DNA of 64,000 nucleotides from Proteinivorax hydrogeniformans (GCF_040515995.1 NZ_CP159485.1:930001-994000), one strand, 5' to 3'; shown: positions 43,872 to 53,120, counted from the first letter of the stretch. Numbers and translations are program-made. Notes: generated by a model from the sequence alone, not told the origin.

Positions 43872-43886
43872 TGGTATGAATATTGC
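43872..43886 (+). promoter_or_regulatory. Sigma-54-type (-24/-12) promoter of methionine gamma-lyase
   Basis: TGGTATGAATATTGC matches the TGGCAC-N5-TTGC pattern at the invariant -24 GG (43873-43874) and -12 GC (43885-43886), with exact spacing. Transcription would start near 43897. Confidence 0.75.
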
Positions 43887-43922
43887 AACAGTTAATAGCA
43901 AAAGAATTTAGGAGGTATCATT

Positions 43923-45098
43923 ATGACTAAAAAACATGATTTTAAAACTTTAGCAGTGCACGCTGGTCAAAAGCCAGACAAGCTTCATGGTGCGTTAGCA
44001 ACTCCTTTGTATCAAACATCTACATTTGTATTTGATAACGTTCAACAAGGTGCAAATCGCTTTGCCGGTGAAGAATCGGGTTACATTTATACTCGTTTAG
44101 GTAACCCAACACAAGCGGTGTTAGAAGAGAAGATGGCAGCACTTGAAGGTGGGGAAGCTGCTTTAGCTTTTGGATCTGGCATGGCAGCAGTTTCTGCAGT
44201 GCTTATGTACTTCTTAAAAGGTGGCGACCATGTAGTACACTCTGATGCTATTTATGGCTGTACTCATTCATTTTTACATGAAATAATTTGCGACTATAAT
44301 GTTTCTGCCACATCTGTAGATACATCCGATGTTCAAAAAGTTAAAGAAGCAATTAAACCAAATACTAAGGCTATTTACCTAGAAACTCCAGCAAACCCGA
44401 CTATGAAGCTTTGTGATATCGAAGCAATCAGTAAAATTGCTAAAGAAGCGGGAGCTGTTGTTATCGTTGATAATACCTTTATGTCTCCATACCTGCAAAG
44501 TCCACTAGAGTTAGGTGCTGACGTGGTTCTTCACAGTGCAACAAAATATATAGGTGGACATGGTGATGTTGTCGCTGGAATTTTAGTTGGTAGTAAAGAG
44601 ATTATGGACGGCATTAGAATGACAACGTTAAAAGATATTGGTGGTATAATTGCACCATTTGACGCATGGCTTCTAATTAGAGGTCTAAAGACTTTAGCTG
44701 TAAGAATGGATAGAACTTGTGAAAACGCTCAAAAGGTAGCTGAGTATTTAGAGCAGCACCCTGCAGTTGAAAAAGTACACTACCCAGGACTTCCAAGCTT
44801 CCCACAGCATGAACTTGCTAAAAAGCAAATGAAAGGCTTTAGCGGGCTTATTTCTTTTGAACTAAAAGGTGGATATGATGCAGGAGTTAAGCTTATGAAC
44901 TCTGTTAAGCTATGCCAGCTAGCAGTTAGCTTAGGTGATGTTGATTCTCTAATTCAGCACCCAGCGTCGATGACTCACTCTGTAGTACCAGAAGAAGAAA
45001 GATTAGAAGCAAAAATCACCCCTGGACTAGTTAGATTGTCAGTGGGTATAGAGGATGTAGAAGATATTATAGAAGATTTAGATCAAGGTATAAGCTAA
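43923..45098 (+). CDS. Methionine gamma-lyase (Cys/Met metabolism PLP enzyme)
   Basis: The 391-aa protein is a gamma-family PLP enzyme: YTRLGNPT near residue 60, the internal aldimine lysine in HSATKYIGGHGD near 210, and SLGDVDSLIQHPASMTHS near 340. The cysteine in DAIYGCTHSFLH (equivalent to Cys116 of Pseudomonas MGL) favours methionine gamma-lyase over cystathionine gamma-synthase or -lyase. It would split methionine into methanethiol, 2-oxobutyrate and ammonia; 2-oxobutyrate can be oxidised by PFOR-type enzymes. TAGGAGG precedes the ATG. Control by the upstream ACT-PAS activator via sigma-54 is inferred. Confidence 0.88.
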   Translation: MTKKHDFKTLAVHAGQKPDKLHGALATPLYQTSTFVFDNVQQGANRFAGEESGYIYTRLGNPTQAVLEEKMAALEGGEAALAFGSGMAAVSAVLMYFLKGGDHVVHSDAIYGCTHSFLHEIICDYNVSATSVDTSDVQKVKEAIKPNTKAIYLETPANPTMKLCDIEAISKIAKEAGAVVIVDNTFMSPYLQSPLELGADVVLHSATKYIGGHGDVVAGILVGSKEIMDGIRMTTLKDIGGIIAPFDAWLLIRGLKTLAVRMDRTCENAQKVAEYLEQHPAVEKVHYPGLPSFPQHELAKKQMKGFSGLISFELKGGYDAGVKLMNSVKLCQLAVSLGDVDSLIQHPASMTHSVVPEEERLEAKITPGLVRLSVGIEDVEDIIEDLDQGIS

Positions 45099-45180
45099 AT
45101 AAAAAATGTTGAGAGCACTAGCTCTCAATAAGAATCCCCCTACCGGGTAGCGGGCCACGCAATAAATATTTTTTCTATAT

Positions 45181-45226
45181 ACAACAAAAAGAACCCTAAT
45201 TAAGTTGATTAGGATTCTTTTTGTTG
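45181..45226. terminator. Bidirectional terminator between methionine gamma-lyase and the minus-strand small genes
   Basis: ACAACAAAAAGAACCCTAAT pairs with ATTAGGATTCTTTTTGTTGT around TAAGTTG. Another 8-bp hairpin (TTGAGAGC/GCTCTCAA, 45109-45128) and a short GC-rich patch lie between it and the gene. Confidence 0.85.
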
Positions 45227-45481
45227 TTTGCTTTTTTCACAAAGCTCTAAACCCCTTCTTATCTGTTCATCGGCCATCATTAACGCCATGATGATAGTTT
45301 TGGTATAGGCATTGGTCTTTTCAATAAAATCGATATCAAAATCTTTACCAGTGGTTTTGCTTCTTAATGCCTTGATTTGTACTTTTAGCAGGTCTGTTAG
45401 CTGCTCTTCAAGCTTTATGCCAGCTTCTATGACACTAGCACCAATAGGGAAAAACTCATCTTTGTATTTCGATTTTTCCAT
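45209..45481 (-). CDS. Small helical protein of unknown function
   Basis: A 90-aa, mostly helical protein (KDEFFPIGASVIEAGIKLEEQ; later a helix IIMALMMADEQIRRGLELC). No family recognised. ATG is preceded by GAGGTGAGGCGG. It lies 53 nt downstream of another small minus-strand gene and probably shares its function; a spore-related role is guessed from that neighbour. Confidence 0.6.
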   Translation of the reverse strand: MEKSKYKDEFFPIGASVIEAGIKLEEQLTDLLKVQIKALRSKTTGKDFDIDFIEKTNAYTKTIIMALMMADEQIRRGLELCEKSKQQKES

Positions 45482-45502
45482 GCCGCCTCACCTCTTATGT
45501 AT

Positions 45503-45528
45503 AGGGAGTCTAATATGTTAGACTCCCT
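45503..45528 (-). terminator. Hairpin between the two small minus-strand genes
   Basis: AGGGAGTCTAA and TTAGACTCCCT form an 11-bp perfect stem with a 4-nt loop. The minus-strand T-run is poor, so it may only attenuate or protect RNA. Confidence 0.5.
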
Positions 45529-45534
45529 TTTAAT

Positions 45535-45834
45535 TTAACAATGTTTTTTCTTCTTTTCTTTATCGGTTAGTTCCATTACATTTTCAAGCTTGAATTGAAG
45601 TAACATTTCCTTTTTAATAACTGCTTCTAAATTCTTTTTAACACTTTTATTTAGTTCAAGTAGCTCCTCGAAACTAGCGCACTCCATTCCTTTTTGTAGC
45701 TTCTCACCTTCAGCATTAATTATATGAGCTAGACCTAACTCTTCTAATGCTATTGAAGCTAATAGTAGGTTAATTACCTCTTCTCTAGTTATATCAATAT
45801 CAGGTTTAATATCAGGAATATTTGGCATACCCAT
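45535..45834 (-). CDS. Small protein with [19 protein letters not shown] motif (spore-surface-like)
   Basis: The 99-aa protein starts at the ATG at 45834, 8 nt after AAAGGAGGG. Its N-terminus is [20 protein letters not shown], followed by a long helix [25 protein letters not shown] and a second helix ending [15 protein letters not shown]. Proteins with this helix pair occur in many spore-formers, often in several copies or as the end domain of collagen-like surface proteins; this is from memory. Function is unproven. Confidence 0.7.
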   Translation of the reverse strand: MGMPNIPDIKPDIDITREEVINLLLASIALEELGLAHIINAEGEKLQKGMECASFEELLELNKSVKKNLEAVIKKEMLLQFKLENVMELTDKEKKKKHC

Positions 45835-46088
45835 GTCTTCTATCCCTCCTTTCATTATCTATATATTCTAGTGGAGCCAAATATGTCACTTTTTTTAAGG
45901 GTAAATTGATAATTCCACACAAGTCCCTGTTAACCCTGACAAGTAGCTTTATTTTCAACCAACTCTTTCATAAAGAATTAAACATTAACGAGAGGGGCAC
46001 TTTCTGCTCTCCACCATCAACTTTTATAGTATAAATCTTCCTAAAAAGGACAATCTATATTTTAATACTTTTTTTCGAGGAGATAGAC

Positions 46089-46772
46089 ATGAAAATAAAG
46101 GTTTTAATTCTAACTATTTTTCTTATTTTTTGCAGTACACATATACACGCCCATGAGGGTATTTTTATAGATAGGGATATAAGTACAATAGATAAAAGCT
46201 GGCAGGTAGAAGACATACAACATTCTAAAGCTATATACAGTGAGCTAACAGAAGAGTATGAAGTGCAATTTTTTAAATTTGAAGGTCAAAAAGGAGATAA
46301 ATACTACTCGCAGATTCTAATACCGCAAATCGAGGGAAACCACAACTTTATGGTCAACAAGATTTTAATAGGAGAAGGATTTCCGGCACTAAACAAAGGC
46401 TATGATGAGATTTTGCCTGATCAGTATGGAGGCATACCTATAGCCCCAGGAAATAGCAGAGAGGAGTTTTTTGAACCATTTACTCAAACTTCATATTATA
46501 AAAAACAACAGTTTTCAATGGACTTAGAGCAGGATGGTACTTACTACATAGCTGTGTTCAACCCTCACGGTCAAACTGGGAAGTATGTATTAGCTATTGG
46601 AGAAGAAGAAGATATGTCTGCTTCAGAGCTGCTTTGGTATCCTGTAACATGGTTTAAGGTAAACTGGTGGTTTAGTCCATTTAGGCCGTTAATAATGTCA
46701 GTTATAGTTATTTCACTAATTTTTGTTTGCGCAAAAATTATTCAAACAATAAGAAAGAGAAAAATAAGCTAA
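46089..46772 (+). CDS. Exported, membrane-anchored protein of unknown function
   Basis: The 227-aa protein has an N-terminal signal peptide (residues 1-21, cleavage likely after HIHA), an extracellular strand-rich domain (22-190) with motifs GDKYYSQILIPQI and GTYYIAVFNPHGQTGKYVLAIG that look like a bacterial pre-peptidase-type jelly roll, and a C-terminal transmembrane helix (198-218) with a basic tail. It probably binds a ligand at the cell surface. GAGGAGA is 8 nt upstream. It is monocistronic. Confidence 0.7.
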   Translation: MKIKVLILTIFLIFCSTHIHAHEGIFIDRDISTIDKSWQVEDIQHSKAIYSELTEEYEVQFFKFEGQKGDKYYSQILIPQIEGNHNFMVNKILIGEGFPALNKGYDEILPDQYGGIPIAPGNSREEFFEPFTQTSYYKKQQFSMDLEQDGTYYIAVFNPHGQTGKYVLAIGEEEDMSASELLWYPVTWFKVNWWFSPFRPLIMSVIVISLIFVCAKIIQTIRKRKIS

Positions 46773-46801
46773 TCTTTACTTTTCTTTTGAACAGACAAAA
46801 A

Positions 46802-46852
46802 GAGCTGTCCCTTATAGGATAAAAAATTCCTATTTAGGGACAGCTCATTTTA
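46802..46852 (+). terminator. Terminator hairpin before the gerA operon
   Basis: GAGCTGTCCCT and AGGGACAGCTC enclose a second stem ATAGGA/TCCTAT; CATTTTAT follows. Confidence 0.75.
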
Positions 46853-46966
46853 TAAATTGGTGAAAATCTATGAAAGTATAAAAATATTTGCTAATGAAAA
46901 ATCATGATGTTGTGCATAATAAACTTAGAGTTTTTTAAGTTATTTATTGCAAAAGAGGTGCTAACA

Positions 46967-48574
46967 ATGGACTTTAAAAAACCAAAAAAAGGAAAACCCA
47001 TCGAAAAAGAAGTAGAAGATTCAATTGAGGAAAAAGGACTTGTGTCCACAACCTTAGAGGTTAATACTAAACATTTAGAAACTATATTTGAAGATACTAT
47101 GGACTTTATTTTACGGCCTATGGCTATGGGAGCTAGGGGAGAACTTAAGATGGCCGTAGGTTACCTTGAAACCATGACAGACAATATATCAATCAGCAAT
47201 TATTTCTTAGAAAAATTATCTACATACAACTATAATGTTCCAGAAAAAGCAGAAGAAAAGTTTAAAGACCTAGGAAAGATACTCGAATCTATCCCTGCGG
47301 CTTTAGATATAGAGGAAAGTGATAAGTGGGATGATGTACTAGAAGGAATTGTAGAAGGAAAAGCAGCCTTTTTCCTAGAGGGATATAACAAGGCGTGGAT
47401 TGTGGAAGCTCGAATGTGGCAGGAGAGGGCTGTGGCAGAGCCACAGGTGGAGGCTGTAGTTCAAGGGCCTCGAGAAGGGTTTGTTGAGGGCCTGCAGACA
47501 AACGTAAGCTTGATAAGACGAAGATTAAGAACTCAAGATCTGATGACAAAACCAATAACCGTCGGAACCACAGCTAATACAAACATAGTAATTTGCTATC
47601 TAAAAGGGGTGGCTGACGAAAAACTAGTTGAAGAGGTTGAAAAGCGAATCCAAAAAGTATCGATAGAAGGGGTAATTTCCGGTAATGTAATAAACGAAAT
47701 GATCGAAGATACCCCCATGACCCCCTTTAAAACAATTGCAACCACTGAAAGACCAGATAAAGTGGCAGCCAGTCTGTTAGAGGGCAGAGTGGGTATCATT
47801 ACAGAAAACACCCCATTGGCTATGATTGTGCCCTCTGTCTTTTGGCAGTTTTTTCAATCTAGCGAAGATTATTATGAAAGGTTTCCTATAGCAACATTTA
47901 ATAGGGTAATGCGCATGTTTTCCTTTGTTTTGGTGTTGGCATTGACCGCCTTTTACGTTGCTATTGCAACATATCATCAGGAAATGATTCCAACACAGCT
48001 GGCAATTACGATGTCATCAATAAGAGAACCGGTACCCTTTCCAACTGTGGTGGAAGCACTATTACTAGAAGGAATACTTGAGGCCTTGCGAGAGGCAGGG
48101 CTTAGACTGCCTTCAGCTGCCGGGCAGGCTGTGGGTATAGTTGGGGCTCTAGTTATGGGGCAAGCAGCTGTTGAAGCTGGGTTAGTCTCACCCCAGATGG
48201 TAATTATAGTTGCCGCAGCAGGGGTATCTTCATTTTTAATTCCTGATTTTTCTTTTGTTATTTCTCTTAGGTTATTAAAGTTTTTGCTTATTTTATTAGC
48301 TAGCATCTTTGGTATTTTTGGATTAGTTATGGGCCTTATAGGCATAATGCTGCACTTAAATGCTCTTCAGAGCTTTAATGTTCCATTTATGTCGCCTGTG
48401 ACTCCATTTAAACTAAGAGATATGAAGGATATCTTTGTTAGGGCGCCATGGTTTGCTATGGGTAAGAAAGGCCCGTCTTCTGACGATGATCAGCAATCTG
48501 AAGTTAAGGATTCAAATGAAGAGGACAACGAACAATATGGTGGTGAAGAAAATGACGAAGATGCTGACAAATAG
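46967..48574 (+). CDS. gerAA: Spore germination protein, GerA family A subunit
   Basis: The 535-aa protein has an N-terminal hydrophilic domain (1-290, with ERAVAEPQVEAVVQGPREGF, the family's best-known block), then five or so transmembrane helices (about 300-490) and an acidic cytosolic tail (DDDQQSEVK onward). GerAA subunits form the nutrient-gated channel of the spore inner membrane. The ATG at 46967 follows AAAGAGGTG; an upstream in-frame start would add an unrelated hydrophobic stretch. Order here is A, C, B. It overlaps the C-subunit gene. Confidence 0.92.
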   Translation: MDFKKPKKGKPIEKEVEDSIEEKGLVSTTLEVNTKHLETIFEDTMDFILRPMAMGARGELKMAVGYLETMTDNISISNYFLEKLSTYNYNVPEKAEEKFKDLGKILESIPAALDIEESDKWDDVLEGIVEGKAAFFLEGYNKAWIVEARMWQERAVAEPQVEAVVQGPREGFVEGLQTNVSLIRRRLRTQDLMTKPITVGTTANTNIVICYLKGVADEKLVEEVEKRIQKVSIEGVISGNVINEMIEDTPMTPFKTIATTERPDKVAASLLEGRVGIITENTPLAMIVPSVFWQFFQSSEDYYERFPIATFNRVMRMFSFVLVLALTAFYVAIATYHQEMIPTQLAITMSSIREPVPFPTVVEALLLEGILEALREAGLRLPSAAGQAVGIVGALVMGQAAVEAGLVSPQMVIIVAAAGVSSFLIPDFSFVISLRLLKFLLILLASIFGIFGLVMGLIGIMLHLNALQSFNVPFMSPVTPFKLRDMKDIFVRAPWFAMGKKGPSSDDDQQSEVKDSNEEDNEQYGGEENDEDADK

Positions 48575-49676
48575 TTTAACAAAAAAACTAAGAAGGATTG
48601 CAGCCTTTCTGTTAATTATAGCGATAACGATTCCCTCCTCGGGTTGCTGGTCAAGAAGAGAGTTAGAAGACCTTGCTTTTGTTTTGGCTATGGGAGTTGA
48701 AGAAAATGATAACGGCATTAAAATACTAGCTCATATCGGCCAAGAAGGGGGAGGGGATATGGAGGACGAAGAAGGTGAGGGTGCCCTCGTTATAGAGGGA
48801 GAAGGAAAAACAATCTCTGATGCCTTTGATAACCTGTTTTCTAAAACTAATAAACGCCCCTATCTAAATCACTTGAAGGTGATTGTGCTAAGTGAAGAAC
48901 TAGCTAGAGAAGGTATAGAACCTATAATGGACTTTTTTAGAAGAGACATTAGGGTTCGGGGCAATACAACAGTTATGATAGCCAAAGAAGATAGCTTAGA
49001 AGAAGTGTTAGAATTTGAACCTGAGTTAGGAACTCAACCTGCTTTGCTTTTAGAAGAAACCTTTAGGTACAACTGGGAACGTTCTAGAGCATATAAAAAG
49101 GACTTTTTTGAGGTGGTCACTGACATTTTAGAGGAAGATAGAGAACTGTTTCTACCTATGGTTGATGTTTCAGAGGAGGAGCAGCTAATAATATCAGATA
49201 CCGCAGTCTTCAGAGGCTATGAAATGGTTGAGGTGTTAAATAACAAGCAAAATTTAGGCCTTATGTACCTGCGACAACAAGTACGTCACGGAACGCTAAC
49301 CTTAGAAGTTGACGAAGAAGAATTTGTTTCACTTACTATCCTTGGTACAGACGTCGAAATCACGCCAGTAGAAGTAGAAGGTCAGTTAACCTTTCAAATC
49401 GAAATCGACCAGACTTTATCGATTACCGAAAGTCATACCGAAATGGATATAGATGAGTTAGAGGATTTAGCTAGTAGATTTATCCAACTGACGGTTCTGG
49501 ACACAATAAACATTGCTAAGAAAGCAGAAACTGACTTTTTAGGGTTTGGAACGCTATATAGAAGGACAAACCGGCAACAATGGTCTGCGCAAAAGTGGCA
49601 AGAGCAATTCCCGCAAATTGAAGTGATAATAGATGTAGAGACAAATATCGAAAGCACAGGTCAAATTACAGCTTAA
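48552..49676 (+). CDS. gerAC: Spore germination lipoprotein, GerA family C subunit
   Basis: The 374-aa protein begins with a signal and lipobox (IPSSGCW, Cys near residue 27) and continues with the Ger(x)C domains, marked by RRELEDLAFVLAMGVE, the LNHLKVIVLSEELAREG block and a C-terminal domain with LGFGTLYRR. The mature protein is anchored outside the spore inner membrane and assists the A and B subunits. The ATG at 48552 lies inside the end of gerAA (23-nt overlap), behind GGTGGTGAAG; an ATG three codons later is also possible. Confidence 0.9.
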   Translation: MTKMLTNSLTKKLRRIAAFLLIIAITIPSSGCWSRRELEDLAFVLAMGVEENDNGIKILAHIGQEGGGDMEDEEGEGALVIEGEGKTISDAFDNLFSKTNKRPYLNHLKVIVLSEELAREGIEPIMDFFRRDIRVRGNTTVMIAKEDSLEEVLEFEPELGTQPALLLEETFRYNWERSRAYKKDFFEVVTDILEEDRELFLPMVDVSEEEQLIISDTAVFRGYEMVEVLNNKQNLGLMYLRQQVRHGTLTLEVDEEEFVSLTILGTDVEITPVEVEGQLTFQIEIDQTLSITESHTEMDIDELEDLASRFIQLTVLDTINIAKKAETDFLGFGTLYRRTNRQQWSAQKWQEQFPQIEVIIDVETNIESTGQITA

Positions 49677-49688
49677 GGAGGCGATAGC

Positions 49689-50837
49689 ATGGAAAAAGGA
49701 AATTTGGTGGCAGGCGAGATATTTTTTGCATCCATAAGTGTGGTGCTAGCGTCTGCAGTGTTGTTTTTGCCGTTTCTAATGGCAAAAACCGCCTTGCAAG
49801 ATGCGTGGATATCAGTTCTTGTTGGCACTGCGGTAGCTGTACCATTTGTTATGATTAGCATATCTCTTCTGCTAAAGTTTCCCGAAAAATCAATAATAGA
49901 GATTCTAGATGAGCTATTAGGAAGTATAGCTGGTAGAATAGTTGGTGTAGTATATGCCGTAACATTTTTGCTATCGTCGGCGCTTATAACTAGGCAGCTG
50001 GAGGAATTTATGGTTATATCCTTAATGCCTGAGACACCGGCTATTGCCATACGAGTGTTGTTTATGATAGTAGTTTATATGGGGATATACGAAGGGGCCT
50101 TGCCAATTGTAAGAACTAATGTCTATGTGATGCCGGTCGGGTTTATAGTAATTTGTTTAGTGATACTGTTAGCAACTCCTAGCATGACAGTTGAAAACAT
50201 AACCCCAGTTCTAGAAGGGGGAATGATGCCGGTGCTAGAAGCAGCATTTTTGGGGTTCGCCTGGCTATGTCAAATCCCCCTTGTTCTACTAGTATTTTTT
50301 AAATATCTAAATAAGGACAAGTTAAAGCCGATGCTAAAGTACAAGGGGGCTTTAACTGTAGTCGCTGTTGGAGTAGCTCTTCTTTTAGGAGCCCTATCCA
50401 CCATGGCGATTTTTGGCCCCCAGCAAACTTCCACAATGTATTATCCTTCATTTAATATGGCTCGAATCATATCAATAGGAGGTTTTTTAGAGCATATAGA
50501 GGTTATTTTTGTCGGTGTTTGGATAGCTGCAGCTTATATAGCAACTACACTGTTTGGGTTTATGGCAATAATCACAATAACTCAGATAATCGGGATAGGA
50601 GACTATAAAAAGATAGTGCTACCTACAACTGCAGCTTTACTGGTGTTACCTGGGTTTATAATTAGGGATGTAAGTCATTTAATATTTGTGCTAGATAGCT
50701 ACTTCCCTATAACCATGATTGCTTTAGGGGCAGCTGTACCTTTAATTCTTCTACTACTTGCAGCTGCTAAAAAAAGTGGACAACCAGAAGATGAACAAAA
50801 AACCGAAACTAGCGAGCAATCTGCAACTGCTGAGTAA
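49689..50837 (+). CDS. gerAB: Spore germination protein, GerA family B subunit (permease-like)
   Basis: The 382-aa protein has ten transmembrane helices of the APC-type endospore permease family and would bind the germinant amino acid or sugar. Typical elements are GEIFFASISVVLASAVLFLP at the start and FMVISLMPETP near residue 110. AAGGAGG is 7 nt before the ATG; 12 nt separate it from gerAC. The last 20 residues are acidic and cytosolic. Confidence 0.92.
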   Translation: MEKGNLVAGEIFFASISVVLASAVLFLPFLMAKTALQDAWISVLVGTAVAVPFVMISISLLLKFPEKSIIEILDELLGSIAGRIVGVVYAVTFLLSSALITRQLEEFMVISLMPETPAIAIRVLFMIVVYMGIYEGALPIVRTNVYVMPVGFIVICLVILLATPSMTVENITPVLEGGMMPVLEAAFLGFAWLCQIPLVLLVFFKYLNKDKLKPMLKYKGALTVVAVGVALLLGALSTMAIFGPQQTSTMYYPSFNMARIISIGGFLEHIEVIFVGVWIAAAYIATTLFGFMAIITITQIIGIGDYKKIVLPTTAALLVLPGFIIRDVSHLIFVLDSYFPITMIALGAAVPLILLLLAAAKKSGQPEDEQKTETSEQSATAE

Positions 50838-50851
50838 AACTAAACAATAAA

Positions 50852-50895
50852 AAGTGGACAAGACTTCTAATAAAGAACTCTGTCCACTTTTTTTG
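50852..50895. terminator. Bidirectional terminator after the gerA operon
   Basis: AAAAAGTGGACA pairs with TGTCCACTTTTTTT, with an inner partial stem; it also overlaps the 3' end of the minus-strand flavoprotein gene. Confidence 0.88.
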
Positions 50896-51964
50896 AGGCA
50901 AATGTGTTGGTCATTTTTGATAACAGGTAGATAATATTAATATTTGTTCTAGTAACAAGCGACCTAAATCCCGGGGTTTTAACAACCTCAAAGGCACGAT
51001 CAAAGTCCTCATCTCTAAACTTATCTACATATCTTCTCATCATTAATAGTTGCTGATTTCGCCTAAGCCACATATGAGTAAGTTCTGTAAAATCCTTTCC
51101 CTTGATGATGCTTTGGGCTGCAGCAGCCCCGCTTGCTAAACATTCAATAGAACCAAAAGCAAATAACGGATCTATAAAGCCACCTGCCAGTCCCACAAAA
51201 TATAAGTTTCCTAATTGATGTTTACTAATATGTCCGATGTTATGGGGCGTTTCATAAAATTCTTCATACTCCACATCCCAGCCCAATGAATCGATAAACT
51301 TATCCCAACACAACTTTGCTCCATATTCTCCGACTTCTAGCATATTTAGAATTAGCGAGCCTTTTCTGTCATTCCACGGCACAAAATAACCATAACCACT
51401 TTGTGAATAGGCTTTTTCCATCCACATACCTACGGTTTTGGGGTCAAAGTTGCCCTTTACCGTTGCTCCCCTTACATAACCGGATATATCCGTATTCCAA
51501 ATGCCGCAAAGCTTTGGAATCTCCGGCGTTCCGGTGGCGACTACAACATGGTCATAATCTCTAGCTAGCTCTCTAAAGTTTGTGATGGATTCATATTGTA
51601 TCTCTGTTTCTATGTGAGCCTTAAGCTGAGAAGTTATCGCTCTCTCATCGGGTCCTGAAAGGAAGATATATCCCAGTTTTCCTTCTAAGGTAGCTGAGTT
51701 ATTAGCTGTATAAAAATTAACCCGTCTGATTTCTTCCATAGCCCTTAAATTAAGCCCATACTTCTCTTTTAGGTGTATAACAGGGTCTTGTACCGGTCTA
51801 TACATGAGATTAATCCAGCCTAGTGTATGATTAAATCCACGAGAACCGGTTTGTTTGGCCATCTCAAAAATGTCAGGAGAAACCCCCATCTTCTCAAGTT
51901 CGTATGCACATGCTAATCCTGCAACACCTGCTCCCATGATAGCTATTCTAGGTGTTTTTTTCAT
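50867..51964 (-). CDS. Geranylgeranyl-reductase-like FAD oxidoreductase, copy 2
   Basis: The 365-aa protein has an N-terminal FAD motif (MGAGVAGLACAYELEK) and a C-terminal GLAGGFIDPLFAFGS block that resembles the flavin-binding segment of geranylgeranyl reductases and related halogenase-like flavoproteins. It is about 60% identical by eye to the gene before it, so the pair arose by tandem duplication. Start ATG overlaps the upstream stop by one base (TAATG) behind GGAAGGTG. Substrate unknown; a polyprenyl or carotenoid-type lipid is possible. Confidence 0.8.
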   Translation of the reverse strand: MKKTPRIAIMGAGVAGLACAYELEKMGVSPDIFEMAKQTGSRGFNHTLGWINLMYRPVQDPVIHLKEKYGLNLRAMEEIRRVNFYTANNSATLEGKLGYIFLSGPDERAITSQLKAHIETEIQYESITNFRELARDYDHVVVATGTPEIPKLCGIWNTDISGYVRGATVKGNFDPKTVGMWMEKAYSQSGYGYFVPWNDRKGSLILNMLEVGEYGAKLCWDKFIDSLGWDVEYEEFYETPHNIGHISKHQLGNLYFVGLAGGFIDPLFAFGSIECLASGAAAAQSIIKGKDFTELTHMWLRRNQQLLMMRRYVDKFRDEDFDRAFEVVKTPGFRSLVTRTNINIIYLLSKMTNTFASKKVDRVLY

Positions 51965-53082
51965 TACTTTTCACCTTCCTTTGGGTGAAGAACTGTGTCA
52001 ATCTTTTTAGATACTAAAGTATTAGCCACGTTAGAAAGTAAGCTAATTAAGTTAACGTTAGCTCTAGTTGCCAACGTCCTAAAACCGGGTGTTTTTAGAT
52101 AATCTAGCATCTTATCAAAATCCTCATTTGAAAATTTATCTACATATCTTCTAAGTCGTAATGAACTGTGATTTCTTTGAAGCCACAACTTAACTTCTTT
52201 GTTAAAATCTGCCCGCTTTGCAATATGCTTTGCTGCAGCCCCTCCACTTTCAATTGTAGCGATGTTACCAAAAGCAAAAAGAGGATCTAAAAATCCGCCA
52301 GCAGCACCTGTAAAGATAAGGTTATCGTATATGTGCCTTTCTAGGTGCCCAAGGTGATGAGTTTTTTCCCAAATCTCTGCAATCTCTATATTCCAATTTA
52401 TATCATCTAAAAACCTTTGCCAACAGGTGTCGGCACCCTGAACTGTGACCTCTAACATATTTAATATAAGTGAACCTTTTCTATCACTCCATGGCACAAA
52501 ATATGCATAGGCATGTTGTGCATACTCGGTGTTAAACCACATTACTATTGTTTGGGGATCAAAATCTCCATAAACAGTGGCTCCCCTAACATAACCAGCA
52601 ACATCGGTTTTCCATAAGCCGCAAAGCTCAGCAATATCAGAATTTCCGTTAGCGATAACAACATGCTCATAATCCTCAGCTAAATCCCTAAAATTTACCA
52701 CTTCACTAAACTTAATAGGAGTTTTTATTTTAGGCAATAATTGATAATATAGGGAGCGTTTATCCGGACCGGAAAGATGAATATACCCCAAATTACCTTC
52801 TAAGGTTGCGGAATTGTTATTTGAATAAAAGTTAACTCGACGTATTTCTTCAATAGGCCGTAAATTAAAGCCATATTGCTTTTTAAGATAAACTAGCGGA
52901 TCCTTAATAGGCCTATACATCACCTTCATCCAACCAACTGTATGATTGATGCCCTGGCCACTAACTTCATCCATAATTTCAAAAACATCTGGGGTTATTC
53001 CGAATTTTTCAAGCTCATAGGTACAGGAAAGTCCCGCAATTCCCGCTCCCATTATCGCTACTTTTTTCTTATTTTTGGACAT
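51964..53082 (-). CDS. Geranylgeranyl-reductase-like FAD oxidoreductase, copy 1
   Basis: This 372-aa paralogue shows MGAGIAGLSCTYELEK at the N-terminus, RRVNFYSNNNSATLEGNLGYIHLSG-like shared blocks (near residues 80-105), and GAAGGFLDPLFAFGN near 260. It is the first gene of a two-gene minus-strand operon. AGGAGGTAATTA precedes the ATG. Key motifs differ a little between the copies (GAAGGF against GLAGGF; ANGNSD against ATGTPE), so the two may have separate substrates or form a heterodimer. Confidence 0.8.
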   Translation of the reverse strand: MSKNKKKVAIMGAGIAGLSCTYELEKFGITPDVFEIMDEVSGQGINHTVGWMKVMYRPIKDPLVYLKKQYGFNLRPIEEIRRVNFYSNNNSATLEGNLGYIHLSGPDKRSLYYQLLPKIKTPIKFSEVVNFRDLAEDYEHVVIANGNSDIAELCGLWKTDVAGYVRGATVYGDFDPQTIVMWFNTEYAQHAYAYFVPWSDRKGSLILNMLEVTVQGADTCWQRFLDDINWNIEIAEIWEKTHHLGHLERHIYDNLIFTGAAGGFLDPLFAFGNIATIESGGAAAKHIAKRADFNKEVKLWLQRNHSSLRLRRYVDKFSNEDFDKMLDYLKTPGFRTLATRANVNLISLLSNVANTLVSKKIDTVLHPKEGEK

Positions 53083-53120
53083 AATTAATTACCTCCTGTG
53101 TTTATTATTTGAAATAAACC

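Noticed and set aside
45129-45165. GC-rich patch CCCCCTACCGGGTAGCGGG as a small RNA or operator
   Set aside because: Only a short odd-length palindrome; no promoter or stable extended structure.
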